The notes under the pieces were generated by a model. It did no database searches. It saw only the letters and a list, made by a program, of their open reading frames with translations, and was not told the origin of the DNA. 64,000 nucleotides of DNA from DRTC01 sp964521025 (GTDB taxonomy: Bacteria > Cloacimonadota > Cloacimonadia > Cloacimonadales > TCS61): the NCBI GenBank assembly GCA_964521025.1, contig CAZFPK010000004.1:1-64000 (forward strand), read 5' to 3'. This document shows positions 1 through 8,081 of this stretch, in pieces. Within the stretch, counting starts at the first letter, position 1. Each line of letters begins with the position of its first letter. The position numbers and the translations under genes are program-made.

Positions 1-59
1 GTCACCTATGTGCCAAGTTTATTCTGTTACCTATGCGACCGGTTTGTACCCACCCCCAG

Positions 60-212
60 CCCCTCTCTTGAGAAGAGAGGGGAGAATCGATAACTCAAAT
101 TCGCTTTATCCATCGGTGTTTCCCCTCTTTGCCAAAGAGGGGTTAGGGGAGTTTGTAATAGAAAAACATACTTTACGGACAGACACTAATCAGTGTTTAT
201 CCGTAAAGTATG
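60..212. repeat. Composite intergenic repeat with three hairpins
   Basis: Three strong hairpins follow one another: 60-82 (stem CCCCTCTCTT, loop GAG), 122-142 (stem CCCCTCTTT, loop GCC) followed by GTTAGGGGAG, and 167-212 (13-bp stem CATACTTTACGGA with an inner ACACT/AGTGT stem, flanked by A and T runs). The first two recur at 52111-52208 in the same order, and the ATCCGTAAA end of the third recurs next to them at 52094. Parts recur at 62383-62460. This is a dispersed, non-coding repeat; the open frame across it is probably chance. Confidence 0.7.
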
Positions 213-265
213 ATTTTTCGATTCATAAGCGAAGCGACGAGTTCAAAGAAATTAGGATTAATGAT

Positions 266-433
266 ATGGAGTTGATAAATTGTTTAAAACATATTTTTTT
301 AGAACTTGGATTTATTGTATTTGTTATAGTTTTTATTTTTTCAATCTATTCTTTATCAAGCAAAGGTAAAAATTTTTTATTTAAAATAAGGCATAACACT
401 CGTCGTAAGAAAAAAGGATATCTAAAAAAGTAA
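266..433 (+). CDS. Small putative membrane protein
   Basis: Encodes 55 residues beginning MELINCLKHI, with one strongly hydrophobic stretch (about residues 12-31) and a very basic tail ending in a lysine/arginine cluster. This suggests a single-pass inner-membrane peptide with a cytoplasmic basic C-terminus. The frame extends upstream to position 8, but that part crosses the hairpin repeat at 60-212 and is not credible, so the ATG at 266 was chosen. It lies 23 bases before the response regulator gene and could be co-transcribed with it. No family is recognised, and it may not be a real gene. Confidence 0.3.
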   Translation: MELINCLKHIFLELGFIVFVIVFIFSIYSLSSKGKNFLFKIRHNTRRKKKGYLKK

Positions 434-456
434 ATTTTAATAATTCAAGATTTGCA

Positions 457-822
457 ATGATGAAAAAGAAAATTATGATCGCTGAAGATGAAGCAATTAT
501 TGCATTTGATTTAATGAAATACCTGCAACAACACAGTTATCAAATTAGTTCTGTTATCTCAAATGGTGAAAAAGTAATCGAAGAAATACGAAATAAGCAT
601 ACTGATTTGATAATAATGGATATAATCCTGGATGGCAGGAAAAACGGTGTTGAAATTGCAAAAATAGCAAAAGACAAGTATAATATTCCAGTGATTTATT
701 TAACCGGCATTTCTATTGAGCATCAAAGTAAATTAGGTATAAATAATTACGATGCATTAATATCTAAACCTTTTGAAGGAAAAGAATTATTATCTGCTTT
801 GGAACACGCTTTTAAAAATTAA
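457..822 (+). CDS. Receiver-only response regulator
   Basis: A 121-residue protein consisting of a single CheY-like receiver domain with no output domain. The hallmark residues are visible: acidic pocket D11/E12, phospho-acceptor D55 in the strand LIIMDII, T83 and K104 in SKPF. Such proteins receive a phosphate from a histidine kinase and act by protein contact or as a relay. No kinase gene is in the window, so the partner is unknown. The start could also be the second Met at 460; neither has a strong ribosome-binding site. A long hairpin follows the stop. Confidence 0.85.
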   Translation: MMKKKIMIAEDEAIIAFDLMKYLQQHSYQISSVISNGEKVIEEIRNKHTDLIIMDIILDGRKNGVEIAKIAKDKYNIPVIYLTGISIEHQSKLGINNYDALISKPFEGKELLSALEHAFKN

Positions 823-828
823 ATTAGT

Positions 829-879
829 AAAGCTAAATATTTTCAAAATAATTATAAACATATTTGATGTTTTAGCTTT
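829..879. terminator. Hairpin after the response regulator gene
   Basis: AAAGCTAAA (829-837) pairs with TTTAGCTTT (871-879) around a 33-base AT-rich loop. It may end transcription of the response regulator gene, though there is no clean T-run. The rest of 823-1071 shows no convincing gene. Confidence 0.3.
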
Positions 880-1071
880 CTAAATCCAACATTGCATAAT
901 TAAACATCTCGTCATCTGAAAGATCAAAACCGTGGGATTTAGGACATTAATACAAATCTGGCAGTATCAATATTCATATCCTTCTTTAGTATTTACCTAA
1001 AAATATTAAAATTGTAGTCCAGATTTATGATCTGCGAAACAATAATCCAAAGAATGCAATTCTGTGCTACC

Positions 1072-1401
1072 TCAAATCATTTTACTGTTATAATGATCGA
1101 CAGGTGCATAATCATCAGTTAGAATAGGAACATCGATTTCCACTTCTTCTTTCCAGAGATGTTTAAGATATTCATTTAATACAGGATCATCATTTTCAAA
1201 GATCGGTTTTTCATTTGATTTCAATGCCACGATCATTACATTTTGAAGCATTTCTCCATCATCAGAATTGGAAACAGGAAACAAGTAAACTTGCGGAAAA
1301 ATGGCTTTATAGGTTGCATATTCAGCTTTTAAGAACTTTCCATTTTCTCCTACTATTAAATAATTTTTTTGTACCCAATAAAGGGTTATTTTAAAGATCA
1401 A
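1072..1401 (-). pseudogene. C-terminal remnant of a spermidine-synthase-like protein
   Basis: About 109 codons survive. They contain EYATYKAIFPQVYLFPV and finish with PILTDDYAPVDHY, the characteristic C-terminus of the spermidine synthase-like methyltransferases often fused to a membrane transporter domain. The SAM-binding core and any membrane part are missing. Read upstream, the frame runs directly into the left end of the IS110 element near 1406 and hits a stop at 1425-1423, so the gene was cut there. The missing N-terminal part is not found beyond the element's right end (2924 onward), implying deletion or rearrangement as well as insertion. The TTG at 1401 is only a formal start. Confidence 0.6.
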
Positions 1402-1405
1402 AAAT

Positions 1406-1556
1406 AGGTAAGCAAGACGACCTCATTTTTTCAAGGTCTTGGAACCTCTAAGGAGTCTGTCGCTTGCTTAAAATTCGAATCGGTTGATTAGGTGATCAAT
1501 GTTTATTGATCAACCTGCGTGAAACGGGAGACTGAATAAAAGCAAGGTGCTTACCT
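1406..1556 (+). ncRNA. Candidate IS110 bridge RNA, copy 1
   Basis: The non-coding stretch before the transposase is closed by AGGTAAGCA (1406-1414) and TGCTTACCT (1548-1556). Inside are a first stem AAGCAAG-CGAC/GTCGCTTGCTT (1410-1468, one bulge) with an internal loop, and a second stem TGATCAAT/ATTGATCA (1492-1510). Alignment by eye with the matching region of the second element (26428-26560, minus) shows conserved scaffold segments (GCAAGAC, CATTTT, GGAGTCTGT, GCTTGCT, TAAATTC, ATCGGTTGATT) around two different loops. Conserved scaffold plus variable loops is what is known for bridge RNAs of IS110 recombinases, whose loops pair with target and donor DNA. The RNA's existence is inferred. Confidence 0.6.
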
Positions 1557-1581
1557 AAACTAAAATTTAAGGGAGATTCTA

Positions 1582-2769
1582 ATGAACTCAGAACAAAGAA
1601 AAAAGTACTTTGTCGGTATCGACATTTCCAAAGATTCGTTCGATGCAACTTTGATCGACGAATTTCAAAAGAAATTATTCTATCAAAAATTCGAAATGAA
1701 CAAAAGTGGTTTCAAATCATTTTTGCAAAAACTTGAAAGATTTGATAAAGCATTGCTCCAGATCACTGTAGAATCTACCGGTGTTTATTTTGTAAGTCTA
1801 TACAACTATCTTTTAAATACCGGTTTCGACATCTGTGTTATAAATCCGCTGTTGGTTCATAACTTTCATAAATCTATGAGCCTGAGGAAAACAAAAACCG
1901 ATAAGAAAGACAGTTTTATTATAGCCTTATTTACTTTGAAGAATCTTGAGATTCTTCCAAAACACAATAAGCAAACAAGCACAATGAGACGATTATGCAG
2001 AGAACGAGATAAAATTTCGGAAGAAATTGCAAAGGTGAAAACAGAAATAAAATCAGATATGAATGTCCTTTTTCCGGAACTTGAAAAGCATATCGATATC
2101 TTTACAAAATCAATGCTGCTTTTCCTGGAAAAACATTCATCTCCGGATTCTATTCGAAAGTTACGAACATCTCAGATTGATGCTATATTCAACAAAACCA
2201 AAGGAAATAAAGTAAGAATGAAATCTGTTGAATTGAAAAAATTAGCAAGAAATTCTATTGGCAGCGGTGATAAATATTTAGAGAAAGTTCTCAGCTCAAA
2301 GATCCAACGATTGAAATTATATCAAGATTTAAACAAAGAATTCGATCTTGAAATTACTGCCTTTATTGAACAAAATTGGAATACAGATTTTGATATACTC
2401 ACCTCAATAAAAGGTATTGGAGATATTACTGCCCAGAAGTTTTTGATTGAAGTTGATGATATAAAAAATTTCAATAATCATAAGCAACTGACAGCATTCA
2501 TGGGAACCGATCCGAGCCTGAAACAAAGTGGAACCTCAATAATGTATCAAGGAAGAATATCAAAAAGAGGAAATAAATATCTGAGAAAAACTCTATTCCA
2601 AATGGCCGTAAACTGTATTAGAGAAGATACAAGATTCAATACTTATTATCATAAGAAACGAGATGAAAAAAAGAAATACAAACAAGCTGTAATTGCAACA
2701 GGGAATAAATTATTGAGAGTTATCTACTCAATGCTTACGAAGAGAACTTATTACTGCGAATCCTATTAG
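1582..2769 (+). CDS. IS110-family DEDD transposase (recombinase), copy 1
   Basis: A 395-residue recombinase that excises and inserts its element, guided by a structured RNA in characterised relatives. The N-terminal RuvC-like DEDD domain (about 1-160) carries D14 (VGIDISKDSFD), E64 (VESTG) and D107/D110 (KTDKKD). The C-terminal Transposase_20 domain (about 265-360) contains the helix-hairpin-helix-like SIKGIGDITAQKFL and GTDPSLKQSGTS, which holds the family's catalytic serine. The start is the ATG at 1582, preceded by AAGGGAG at 1569-1575. Length is normal and no disruption is seen, so it may be active. It is clearly homologous to, but diverged from, the transposase at 25211-26404. Confidence 0.92.
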   Translation: MNSEQRKKYFVGIDISKDSFDATLIDEFQKKLFYQKFEMNKSGFKSFLQKLERFDKALLQITVESTGVYFVSLYNYLLNTGFDICVINPLLVHNFHKSMSLRKTKTDKKDSFIIALFTLKNLEILPKHNKQTSTMRRLCRERDKISEEIAKVKTEIKSDMNVLFPELEKHIDIFTKSMLLFLEKHSSPDSIRKLRTSQIDAIFNKTKGNKVRMKSVELKKLARNSIGSGDKYLEKVLSSKIQRLKLYQDLNKEFDLEITAFIEQNWNTDFDILTSIKGIGDITAQKFLIEVDDIKNFNNHKQLTAFMGTDPSLKQSGTSIMYQGRISKRGNKYLRKTLFQMAVNCIREDTRFNTYYHKKRDEKKKYKQAVIATGNKLLRVIYSMLTKRTYYCESY

Positions 2770-2870
2770 ATAAACAGTTTATCGTTCTTTTACAAACACA
2801 TAATGTGATTATTTGTGCTTGCTGCACTCTATGGAGGAATTATAAAAATTCCAGATTATAATGATCTAAT

Positions 2871-2904
2871 ATTTCTCTTCTGATTTTAAAATCAGAAGAG
2901 AAAT
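2871..2904. other. Perfect palindrome near the IS110 right end
   Basis: ATTTCTCTTCTGATTTT (2871-2887) is followed directly by its exact complement (2888-2904), giving 17-bp arms with no spacer. It lies just inside the right end of the element and may act as a bidirectional terminator insulating the transposase. The second IS110 copy has no equivalent. Confidence 0.6.
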
Positions 2905-3051
2905 TTAATTATAGTTGACTCCTTTGCTCGATGAGCAGTAAAATACAATAAAATTTTTGAAATTATTACAATCCATTCAAGAATTAAATCTGATTGCACA
3001 CTTAGAAATTTAACAAGTATTGTTACAATCGTTCAATATTATTTCGAATTT

Positions 3052-3675
3052 CTAATCCCTTTTGGAAACAGTTTTCGTTTCGATATCGTAAACATATCCC
3101 CACTCGCTCATATCTGCCAAAGCCTGGGCAGGATCGTTGTAGAGCGGCAGCATATTCATCTCCGAAGGATCGTAAAGACTTTCTCCGACGAGATCTTTGA
3201 GCAGAACAGCATAATATGTTTCGTCGTTCAACCACCAGGCTTCCCACCAAGTTACAGAATCAAAGAAATAATCTAAAGTTGCGCGATAAGCTTTCTTTGC
3301 CTGAGCTTTAGCATTTTCGCTGCCGCCTGCTGTGTAGAGTTCGTGCAATGACTGAGCTGTATGATATTGATATTCTCCAATTGGAATATTTGCCAGCATT
3401 GTTCCCCAAAGGTAGAATTTTGCTTTGGAAGAATGACATTCGTCATTAAAATCCCAAACTGTTTCCATCGAGATATTTGCATTTACATAAGGATTTTCAG
3501 GATTATCCAAAATACAAGTTTCGGGATGAACTCCTTCATTCTCGCAATACAGAGGTAAATTGAAATCCAGAGGAAGATCAACACCTGTAAACAGTTCGCC
3601 GTTTTTTCTGTCACAACTCGCCATAAAGATTGCGATGACGAGAATTAATCCGATTAAAGTTATATTTTTTTTCAT
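3052..3675 (-). CDS. Putative lipoprotein of the glucan locus
   Basis: A 207-residue protein with a lipoprotein signal peptide: a lysine-rich start, a hydrophobic core and lipobox MASC with the modified cysteine at residue 21. The mature part is rich in Trp, Tyr and acidic residues; no family is recognised. Further cysteines (for example in LYCENEG and PETCILD) could form disulfides. The start is the ATG at 3675 with GGAGG a few bases upstream. It lies 12 bases downstream of the glycosidase-barrel gene and is almost surely in the same operon, so a periplasmic or surface role in glucan binding or in assisting the barrel is a reasonable inference. Nothing follows but the IS110 element. Confidence 0.75.
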   Translation of the reverse strand: MKKNITLIGLILVIAIFMASCDRKNGELFTGVDLPLDFNLPLYCENEGVHPETCILDNPENPYVNANISMETVWDFNDECHSSKAKFYLWGTMLANIPIGEYQYHTAQSLHELYTAGGSENAKAQAKKAYRATLDYFFDSVTWWEAWWLNDETYYAVLLKDLVGESLYDPSEMNMLPLYNDPAQALADMSEWGYVYDIETKTVSKRD

Positions 3676-3687
3676 AATTTCCTCCGC

Positions 3688-6600
3688 TTAAAAGTTTACA
3701 CTGTAATAGATGCCTGACTGAAACTCGTAATCGCTTAGACCATCTATATTTGAAGGTGAATCTTCATTAAGAGTTCTGAATAGTGTTTTAAATCCGATTC
3801 TGCTGGATTTGAAGTATTCTTTGGCATTATCGATAAGAATTGAATAATCTAATCCAAATTGATATGGGAAAGTAATGTTGAACTGGCGATACCAATCCAA
3901 CGGTCCCCACGCATCTTTCTTTGCGAAAACTGAAAGATGATATGTTTTATTAAAAATGAATTTCGCATCCATCGTAATGAATTGAGGAGAGTCTTCGCTG
4001 GGATCTCCGGACGATTGCTGCTTTCCACCTGAGATGTTGGATATAAATTTGAATCGTGGATTGGGATTCATAATAATTCTGACTTTTGCCATCCAAACAT
4101 CTTCTGCAGGTAATCCCATTCCGAAGGAGGCATTTGTCTTTCCTTCCTGATAATAGAACAAATATGCATCAGTTTCGGTAGGATAGCTTGTATAATTACC
4201 GCCAATGCTGAAGGCAAGTCCCGCATCTTCTTTTTTGTCTGCATCCCAAGCGTAGAAGAAGCTGGCAGGAGTATCATCATATGTAATGAAGAATTCTCCC
4301 GAAATTGCTTCTCTGTTTCCCAGAACAGCAAATGGATCTGAATCTGTATTTCTGGGCATAAGTCCTGGATACAGCGTTGTTCCATCTGAATATGCTTCAA
4401 TTATCGGATTCGCATCCAGCAGATTTTTTCTGTATAGGCCGCGAGGTAAGAACCACCAATTTCCAATTGGTAAGAGCATTCCTGCTTCGAATTCATATTT
4501 GTTTCCACCTTCGGAAGATGGAATTGTAGAATCAAATTCTTGGAGTGGACTTCCACCGTCTGCAACCAATCCCGAATATTTTGCAGAAATATCCAGATTC
4601 CCAAAACCTGTATTGAAAGTAAGTTTGGTTTTTGCACCGAATGTATCTTCCAGTTTTATCTCATCTTGATAGATATTTTCATCTTCGTAATACTTAAAAT
4701 CTTCACCAATTTTCTCGCTTCCTGCAAATAAACAACCAAGTTCAAGTTTGGTTCGTGGAATAGTTTCTGTGAACATATATAATGATGTTTGACGTGTGGC
4801 TCTACGAGTAGCTTCTGTAGCTGTAGATGATGCATCTGCTCTGGCAAAGTCTTCGGAGTGCATCAGAGCAAAATTGAAAGAACCAAAGTGAAAAGGTAAT
4901 TTCCCAATTACTTTTGGATTGGCTCCCCAATATACTTCGGGTCCTGCAACAATGTTGAATCCATCCCAGGATTTCTTTCCTGCTAATTCGATTCCATAAG
5001 GAGCTTTTTCATCCCAAATATCCATTCCATCCATATCAGTAGCTTCATACATCAGCCCATAGAAGTCACCGAAATAGCCCCAATGATAGCGTGGTTTGTG
5101 ATAGAAAGATTTGAGATCAAGGTAATCATTTAAATTGTAAGTTAATTCGAAATCGTAGATTTCCAACCTTTCTGCATCGTTTATCTCTTTTTCGGTGGTT
5201 ACTGTCAATCCGTCTTCATTTTCTGTTGTTATTACACTGATGTAAGTTTCACCACGTTTTCCATAATATTCTTCCATCGGTTTGTTAGGAACATTTCCCA
5301 GAATGTTCAAAGTGAAATCACCTTTTATTTTGGTAGTTGGTTGGAATTCGAAATCCAAAAACAGCATTTCACCATGTGAGAAATCCAAACCATTCTTTCC
5401 GTTCTTTTCTATATTATTAGAAAGTCCGCTGAAAAGAAGATCACCTTCGAGTTTACCGCCAACCATTTTGAAAGCGTCGCTTTTTTGTTTATCAACCTTC
5501 GCAGAGCGCATCAGAGCCAGCGAATAGAGAGAATTCATATCTATCTCAGCGAATTTATCATTCATCGTTTTTTTATCTGTATTATATGGTTCAACCTTCC
5601 ACATTTCTTTAAGAACATTATATGCCATTCGCGGATGTGTAGCATAAATTCCGTCTTCGTTCGGTTCACCCATCGCGCAAATTCCAAACCATTCTTCGTT
5701 CATATTATTGAAGCCGGGAGCGAAATCGAAATATCCTGCTCCATTACTCCAGGAAGCAGTTTTATCGTGAATATCCAGGTTTTCGGTTTGTTTATATTTC
5801 CACCATTCGTCGCGCCATTGGAATTGGCAGCCGCCGATAGCGTTTCCTTCTTCACCTTTGCCGTAACTTTTATTGAAAATTTCTTCCCAGTTTCCTTTCA
5901 CGATCTCGGCTTGTCCCAAATGTTCTTCCTGCAAAGTCATCGCATTAAAAGCATCACTGCCAAACTCTGTGAACATTATGGGAAGATTTGCTTCTTTATC
6001 TACTCGTTCCCACAAATCTGTAAAACTGATTCCGCGATAGCAGTTTACACCTAAGATGTCAGTTTCTTGGCAATGTTCAACAATAAGGTCGAGGTATTGG
6101 ATGTCGCCGTTAACGATCACATACGGATGATTTTTGTCGATCTTCTTAGCTTCCGCGATTGCTTCATTATACATTGAATAAAGGTATTCTGCCTTACCTT
6201 TGTGTCTTTCTCCTTCAGGAAGATTCTCGATCTCAAAGCTGGACCATTCCAAACCGTAATTGTTCTCATTTCCCAATGCAAACATCACTACGCCTTTTAC
6301 ATCTTTGAATTCTTCCACCATCGCCACGAAATCTCTGATCAATGTTTCTCTGGTTAGTTCATCCTGATAATTTGTTTTGGGAATCCATACTCCACCGATA
6401 TTGTATCCGTATCTTCCCATCAAATGGTTTACGATGGTCATAACACCGTATTTCTCGTAGATGTAAGTAACCCATCTTGGAGGAACTATACCAAATAATC
6501 GAATGGTATTCACGCCTGCTTCATTAAGAAGTGTAAATTCCTGATGTAATACTTTTTTGATGAATTCATCGGTTTGTCCCCACAAATTGTAAGAGTAATT

Positions 6601-6801
6601 TTCTCCCACGGGACAATAACCCCACACCATTCCTTTCACAAAATGATCTTCTCCGTCTACGACCAATTTCCATCCGTTCTCATCGTTAAATGTAGTAACT
6701 TCGTGAGGGCTATCTGCATATGCAAATGCTATGGTGATGAGCATTAATAGGGAAAGGATAAAAATTTTGCCTGCTTTTTGAACCTCAATGGTTTTTTTCA
6801 T
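3688..6801 (-). CDS. Glycosidase fused to an outer-membrane beta-barrel
   Basis: A protein of about 1037 residues with a signal peptide. Residues about 33-410 (numbered from the first Met, at 6807) look like a clan GH-A TIM-barrel glycosidase: GVNTIRLFG, then FALGNENNYG with likely acid/base E181, and MFTEFGSDAF with likely nucleophile E281, 100 residues apart as usual. GH2 C-terminal or GH5-like families are candidates; the exact family is unclear. From about 430 to the end the sequence alternates amphipathic strands and loops and ends in YYSVNF, with a terminal aromatic typical of outer-membrane barrels. This suggests an enzyme tethered to, or feeding, its own pore. The ATG at 6807 directly abuts GGAG, so 6801 is preferred (7-base spacing). 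An operator palindrome lies upstream at 6852. Confidence 0.75.
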   Translation of the reverse strand: MKKTIEVQKAGKIFILSLLMLITIAFAYADSPHEVTTFNDENGWKLVVDGEDHFVKGMVWGYCPVGENYSYNLWGQTDEFIKKVLHQEFTLLNEAGVNTIRLFGIVPPRWVTYIYEKYGVMTIVNHLMGRYGYNIGGVWIPKTNYQDELTRETLIRDFVAMVEEFKDVKGVVMFALGNENNYGLEWSSFEIENLPEGERHKGKAEYLYSMYNEAIAEAKKIDKNHPYVIVNGDIQYLDLIVEHCQETDILGVNCYRGISFTDLWERVDKEANLPIMFTEFGSDAFNAMTLQEEHLGQAEIVKGNWEEIFNKSYGKGEEGNAIGGCQFQWRDEWWKYKQTENLDIHDKTASWSNGAGYFDFAPGFNNMNEEWFGICAMGEPNEDGIYATHPRMAYNVLKEMWKVEPYNTDKKTMNDKFAEIDMNSLYSLALMRSAKVDKQKSDAFKMVGGKLEGDLLFSGLSNNIEKNGKNGLDFSHGEMLFLDFEFQPTTKIKGDFTLNILGNVPNKPMEEYYGKRGETYISVITTENEDGLTVTTEKEINDAERLEIYDFELTYNLNDYLDLKSFYHKPRYHWGYFGDFYGLMYEATDMDGMDIWDEKAPYGIELAGKKSWDGFNIVAGPEVYWGANPKVIGKLPFHFGSFNFALMHSEDFARADASSTATEATRRATRQTSLYMFTETIPRTKLELGCLFAGSEKIGEDFKYYEDENIYQDEIKLEDTFGAKTKLTFNTGFGNLDISAKYSGLVADGGSPLQEFDSTIPSSEGGNKYEFEAGMLLPIGNWWFLPRGLYRKNLLDANPIIEAYSDGTTLYPGLMPRNTDSDPFAVLGNREAISGEFFITYDDTPASFFYAWDADKKEDAGLAFSIGGNYTSYPTETDAYLFYYQEGKTNASFGMGLPAEDVWMAKVRIIMNPNPRFKFISNISGGKQQSSGDPSEDSPQFITMDAKFIFNKTYHLSVFAKKDAWGPLDWYRQFNITFPYQFGLDYSILIDNAKEYFKSSRIGFKTLFRTLNEDSPSNIDGLSDYEFQSGIYYSVNF

Positions 6802-6851
6802 ATTCATCTCCTGCTATAGGTTTTTTTTTGCAGAAAATCAAACTGCTTCAC

Positions 6852-6863
6852 TGCTATATAGCA
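6852..6863. promoter_or_regulatory. Operator palindrome for the glycosidase-barrel operon
   Basis: TGCTATATAGCA, a perfect 12-base palindrome about 50 bases before the start codon. On the minus strand TTGACA (6891-6886) lies exactly 22 bases upstream of it, the same geometry as at 8304-8343. The palindrome contains TGnTATA, resembling an extended -10 element, so a bound repressor would block the promoter. It is a likely site for the regulator at 7026-8081. Confidence 0.6.
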
Positions 6864-7025
6864 ACCGAATTTTTACGCTGATTATTGTCAATACAAAATT
6901 TTATAAAAATTCATTTGAACTTTAAAAATATTTGAAAATGAGTTTGGAAGATTATAGATTTTAAGTCAAGAATGCGGGATTATAAGCAGAAAATCCTGAT
7001 ATTAAACAAAAAAATTAGAATGATT

Positions 7026-8081
7026 TTATTTAATAGCAGCGGCACATGAACCTCGTATTATGAAATTCGTGGGTAGAAATTGATGCTGATATTCAAGGTC
7101 ATTACCGTTTATCAGAGACAAAAGCATTTTCACGGATTTATTCGCGATTTCTTTTATAGGAGCAGCAATTGTTGTGAGTGGAGGAAAAACTCTCGAGGCA
7201 ACTTCAATGTCATCGAATCCTATCACGCTGATATCTTTGGGAATATTGAATCCGTTTTCCTGAATCACCTTCATTGCACCTATCGCCATAGTGTCGTTAG
7301 CACACACGATTGCTGTTGGAGGTTCCGGCAATGATAAAAAATATTTGGCGCCCGTTTCTCCAGATTCATACGAATAATCACCTTTGTAGATCAATATTTT
7401 ATTAGAATTTATTTTATGAGTATTCAAGGCATTTGTATAACCAAGCAATCGCTCCCTACAAATGTCAGAATCCAATAATCCTGAGATAAAACCGATTCGT
7501 TTATGACCCAGAGACCAGAGATAATTTGTTGCATCACTGGTGCTGTTGAAATTGTCTATCGTCACTGATGGAATTGATTTATCAGATGCAATATTATCCA
7601 ATAACACTATCGGAACAAAGTTTTTTATTTCCTGTATTTTATTTTCTATACGCGGAAAACAGCAAACAATAACACCATCAGTTTTTTTCTGACCATTTAA
7701 TGGATTTAGATCATTAGAATCAGAAAACAAGATTAAGTTGAAACCATTTTTTTTAACTTCCTTTTCCAGGGCTTTGAAAATAAGTGAATAATATGGGCTG
7801 GAAATACCTTCTCTGATGCCTTCATCCAGAAAAAAACCGATATTGTGTGTTACTTTTGGACTCATTTTGCTGGTGCTGACAAATGTTCCTTTTGTTTTGT
7901 TTTTATGCAGAATACCTTCTTCTACTAGATCTATTACTGCTTTTCGGATCGTCATATAAGAAACATCGTATTCCTTGGCTAGAACACGCTCTCCCGGAAG
8001 TTTATCAACGATTGAACCGTTTTTAATGTTTTCTTTGATTTTTTGTTTTATATGAACATATTTTGGGATCTTATTATCCAT
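7026..8081 (-). CDS. GntR/LacI-type transcriptional regulator of the glucan locus
   Basis: A 351-residue repressor of the AraR architecture. Residues 1-70 form a GntR-type winged helix (LPGERVLAKEYDVSYMTIRKAV, with the wing KTKGTFVS). Residues about 80-350 form a LacI/ribose-binding-protein-like sensor domain (SVTIDNFNSTSDATNYL, GHKRIGFISG, ANDTMAIGAMKVI, ISVIGFDDIEVA). Relatives release DNA on binding a sugar. It sits between the divergent glucanase operons, and 12-base palindromes of the form TGCTATATAGCA occur before both operons and, in variant form, before its own gene, so it probably represses all three and is induced by a glucan breakdown product. The inducer cannot be read from sequence. 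Confidence 0.88.
   Translation of the reverse strand: MDNKIPKYVHIKQKIKENIKNGSIVDKLPGERVLAKEYDVSYMTIRKAVIDLVEEGILHKNKTKGTFVSTSKMSPKVTHNIGFFLDEGIREGISSPYYSLIFKALEKEVKKNGFNLILFSDSNDLNPLNGQKKTDGVIVCCFPRIENKIQEIKNFVPIVLLDNIASDKSIPSVTIDNFNSTSDATNYLWSLGHKRIGFISGLLDSDICRERLLGYTNALNTHKINSNKILIYKGDYSYESGETGAKYFLSLPEPPTAIVCANDTMAIGAMKVIQENGFNIPKDISVIGFDDIEVASRVFPPLTTIAAPIKEIANKSVKMLLSLINGNDLEYQHQFLPTNFIIRGSCAAAIK

Larger units (their letters stand above)
1406..2923 (+). mobile_element. IS110-family insertion sequence, copy 1
   Basis: A complete-looking element: a 5' non-coding segment with strong secondary structure, a DEDD transposase gene (1582-2769), a 3' segment with a perfect 17-bp-arm palindrome (2871-2904), and a right end TATAGTTGACTCCT (2910-2923). 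The same 14 bases end the second IS110 element at 25202-25189 (minus strand), which fixes the right boundary. The left boundary is less certain (about 1402-1412), placed where similarity to copy 2 begins (GCAAGAC). IS110 elements have no long terminal inverted repeats, as seen here. It truncates the gene at 1072-1401. Confidence 0.8.

Noticed and set aside
8..265. Open frame upstream of the small membrane protein
   Set aside because: It runs through the hairpin repeat at 60-212, which also occurs in non-coding spacers; low complexity and no binding site.
872..946. Minus-strand open stretch of 24 codons ending in LDLES
   Set aside because: Too short to distinguish from chance; no start and no recognisable family.
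5485..6054. 189-codon plus-strand frame opposite the glycosidase-barrel gene
   Set aside because: Shadow of the real minus-strand gene; no start signal or recognisable domain.
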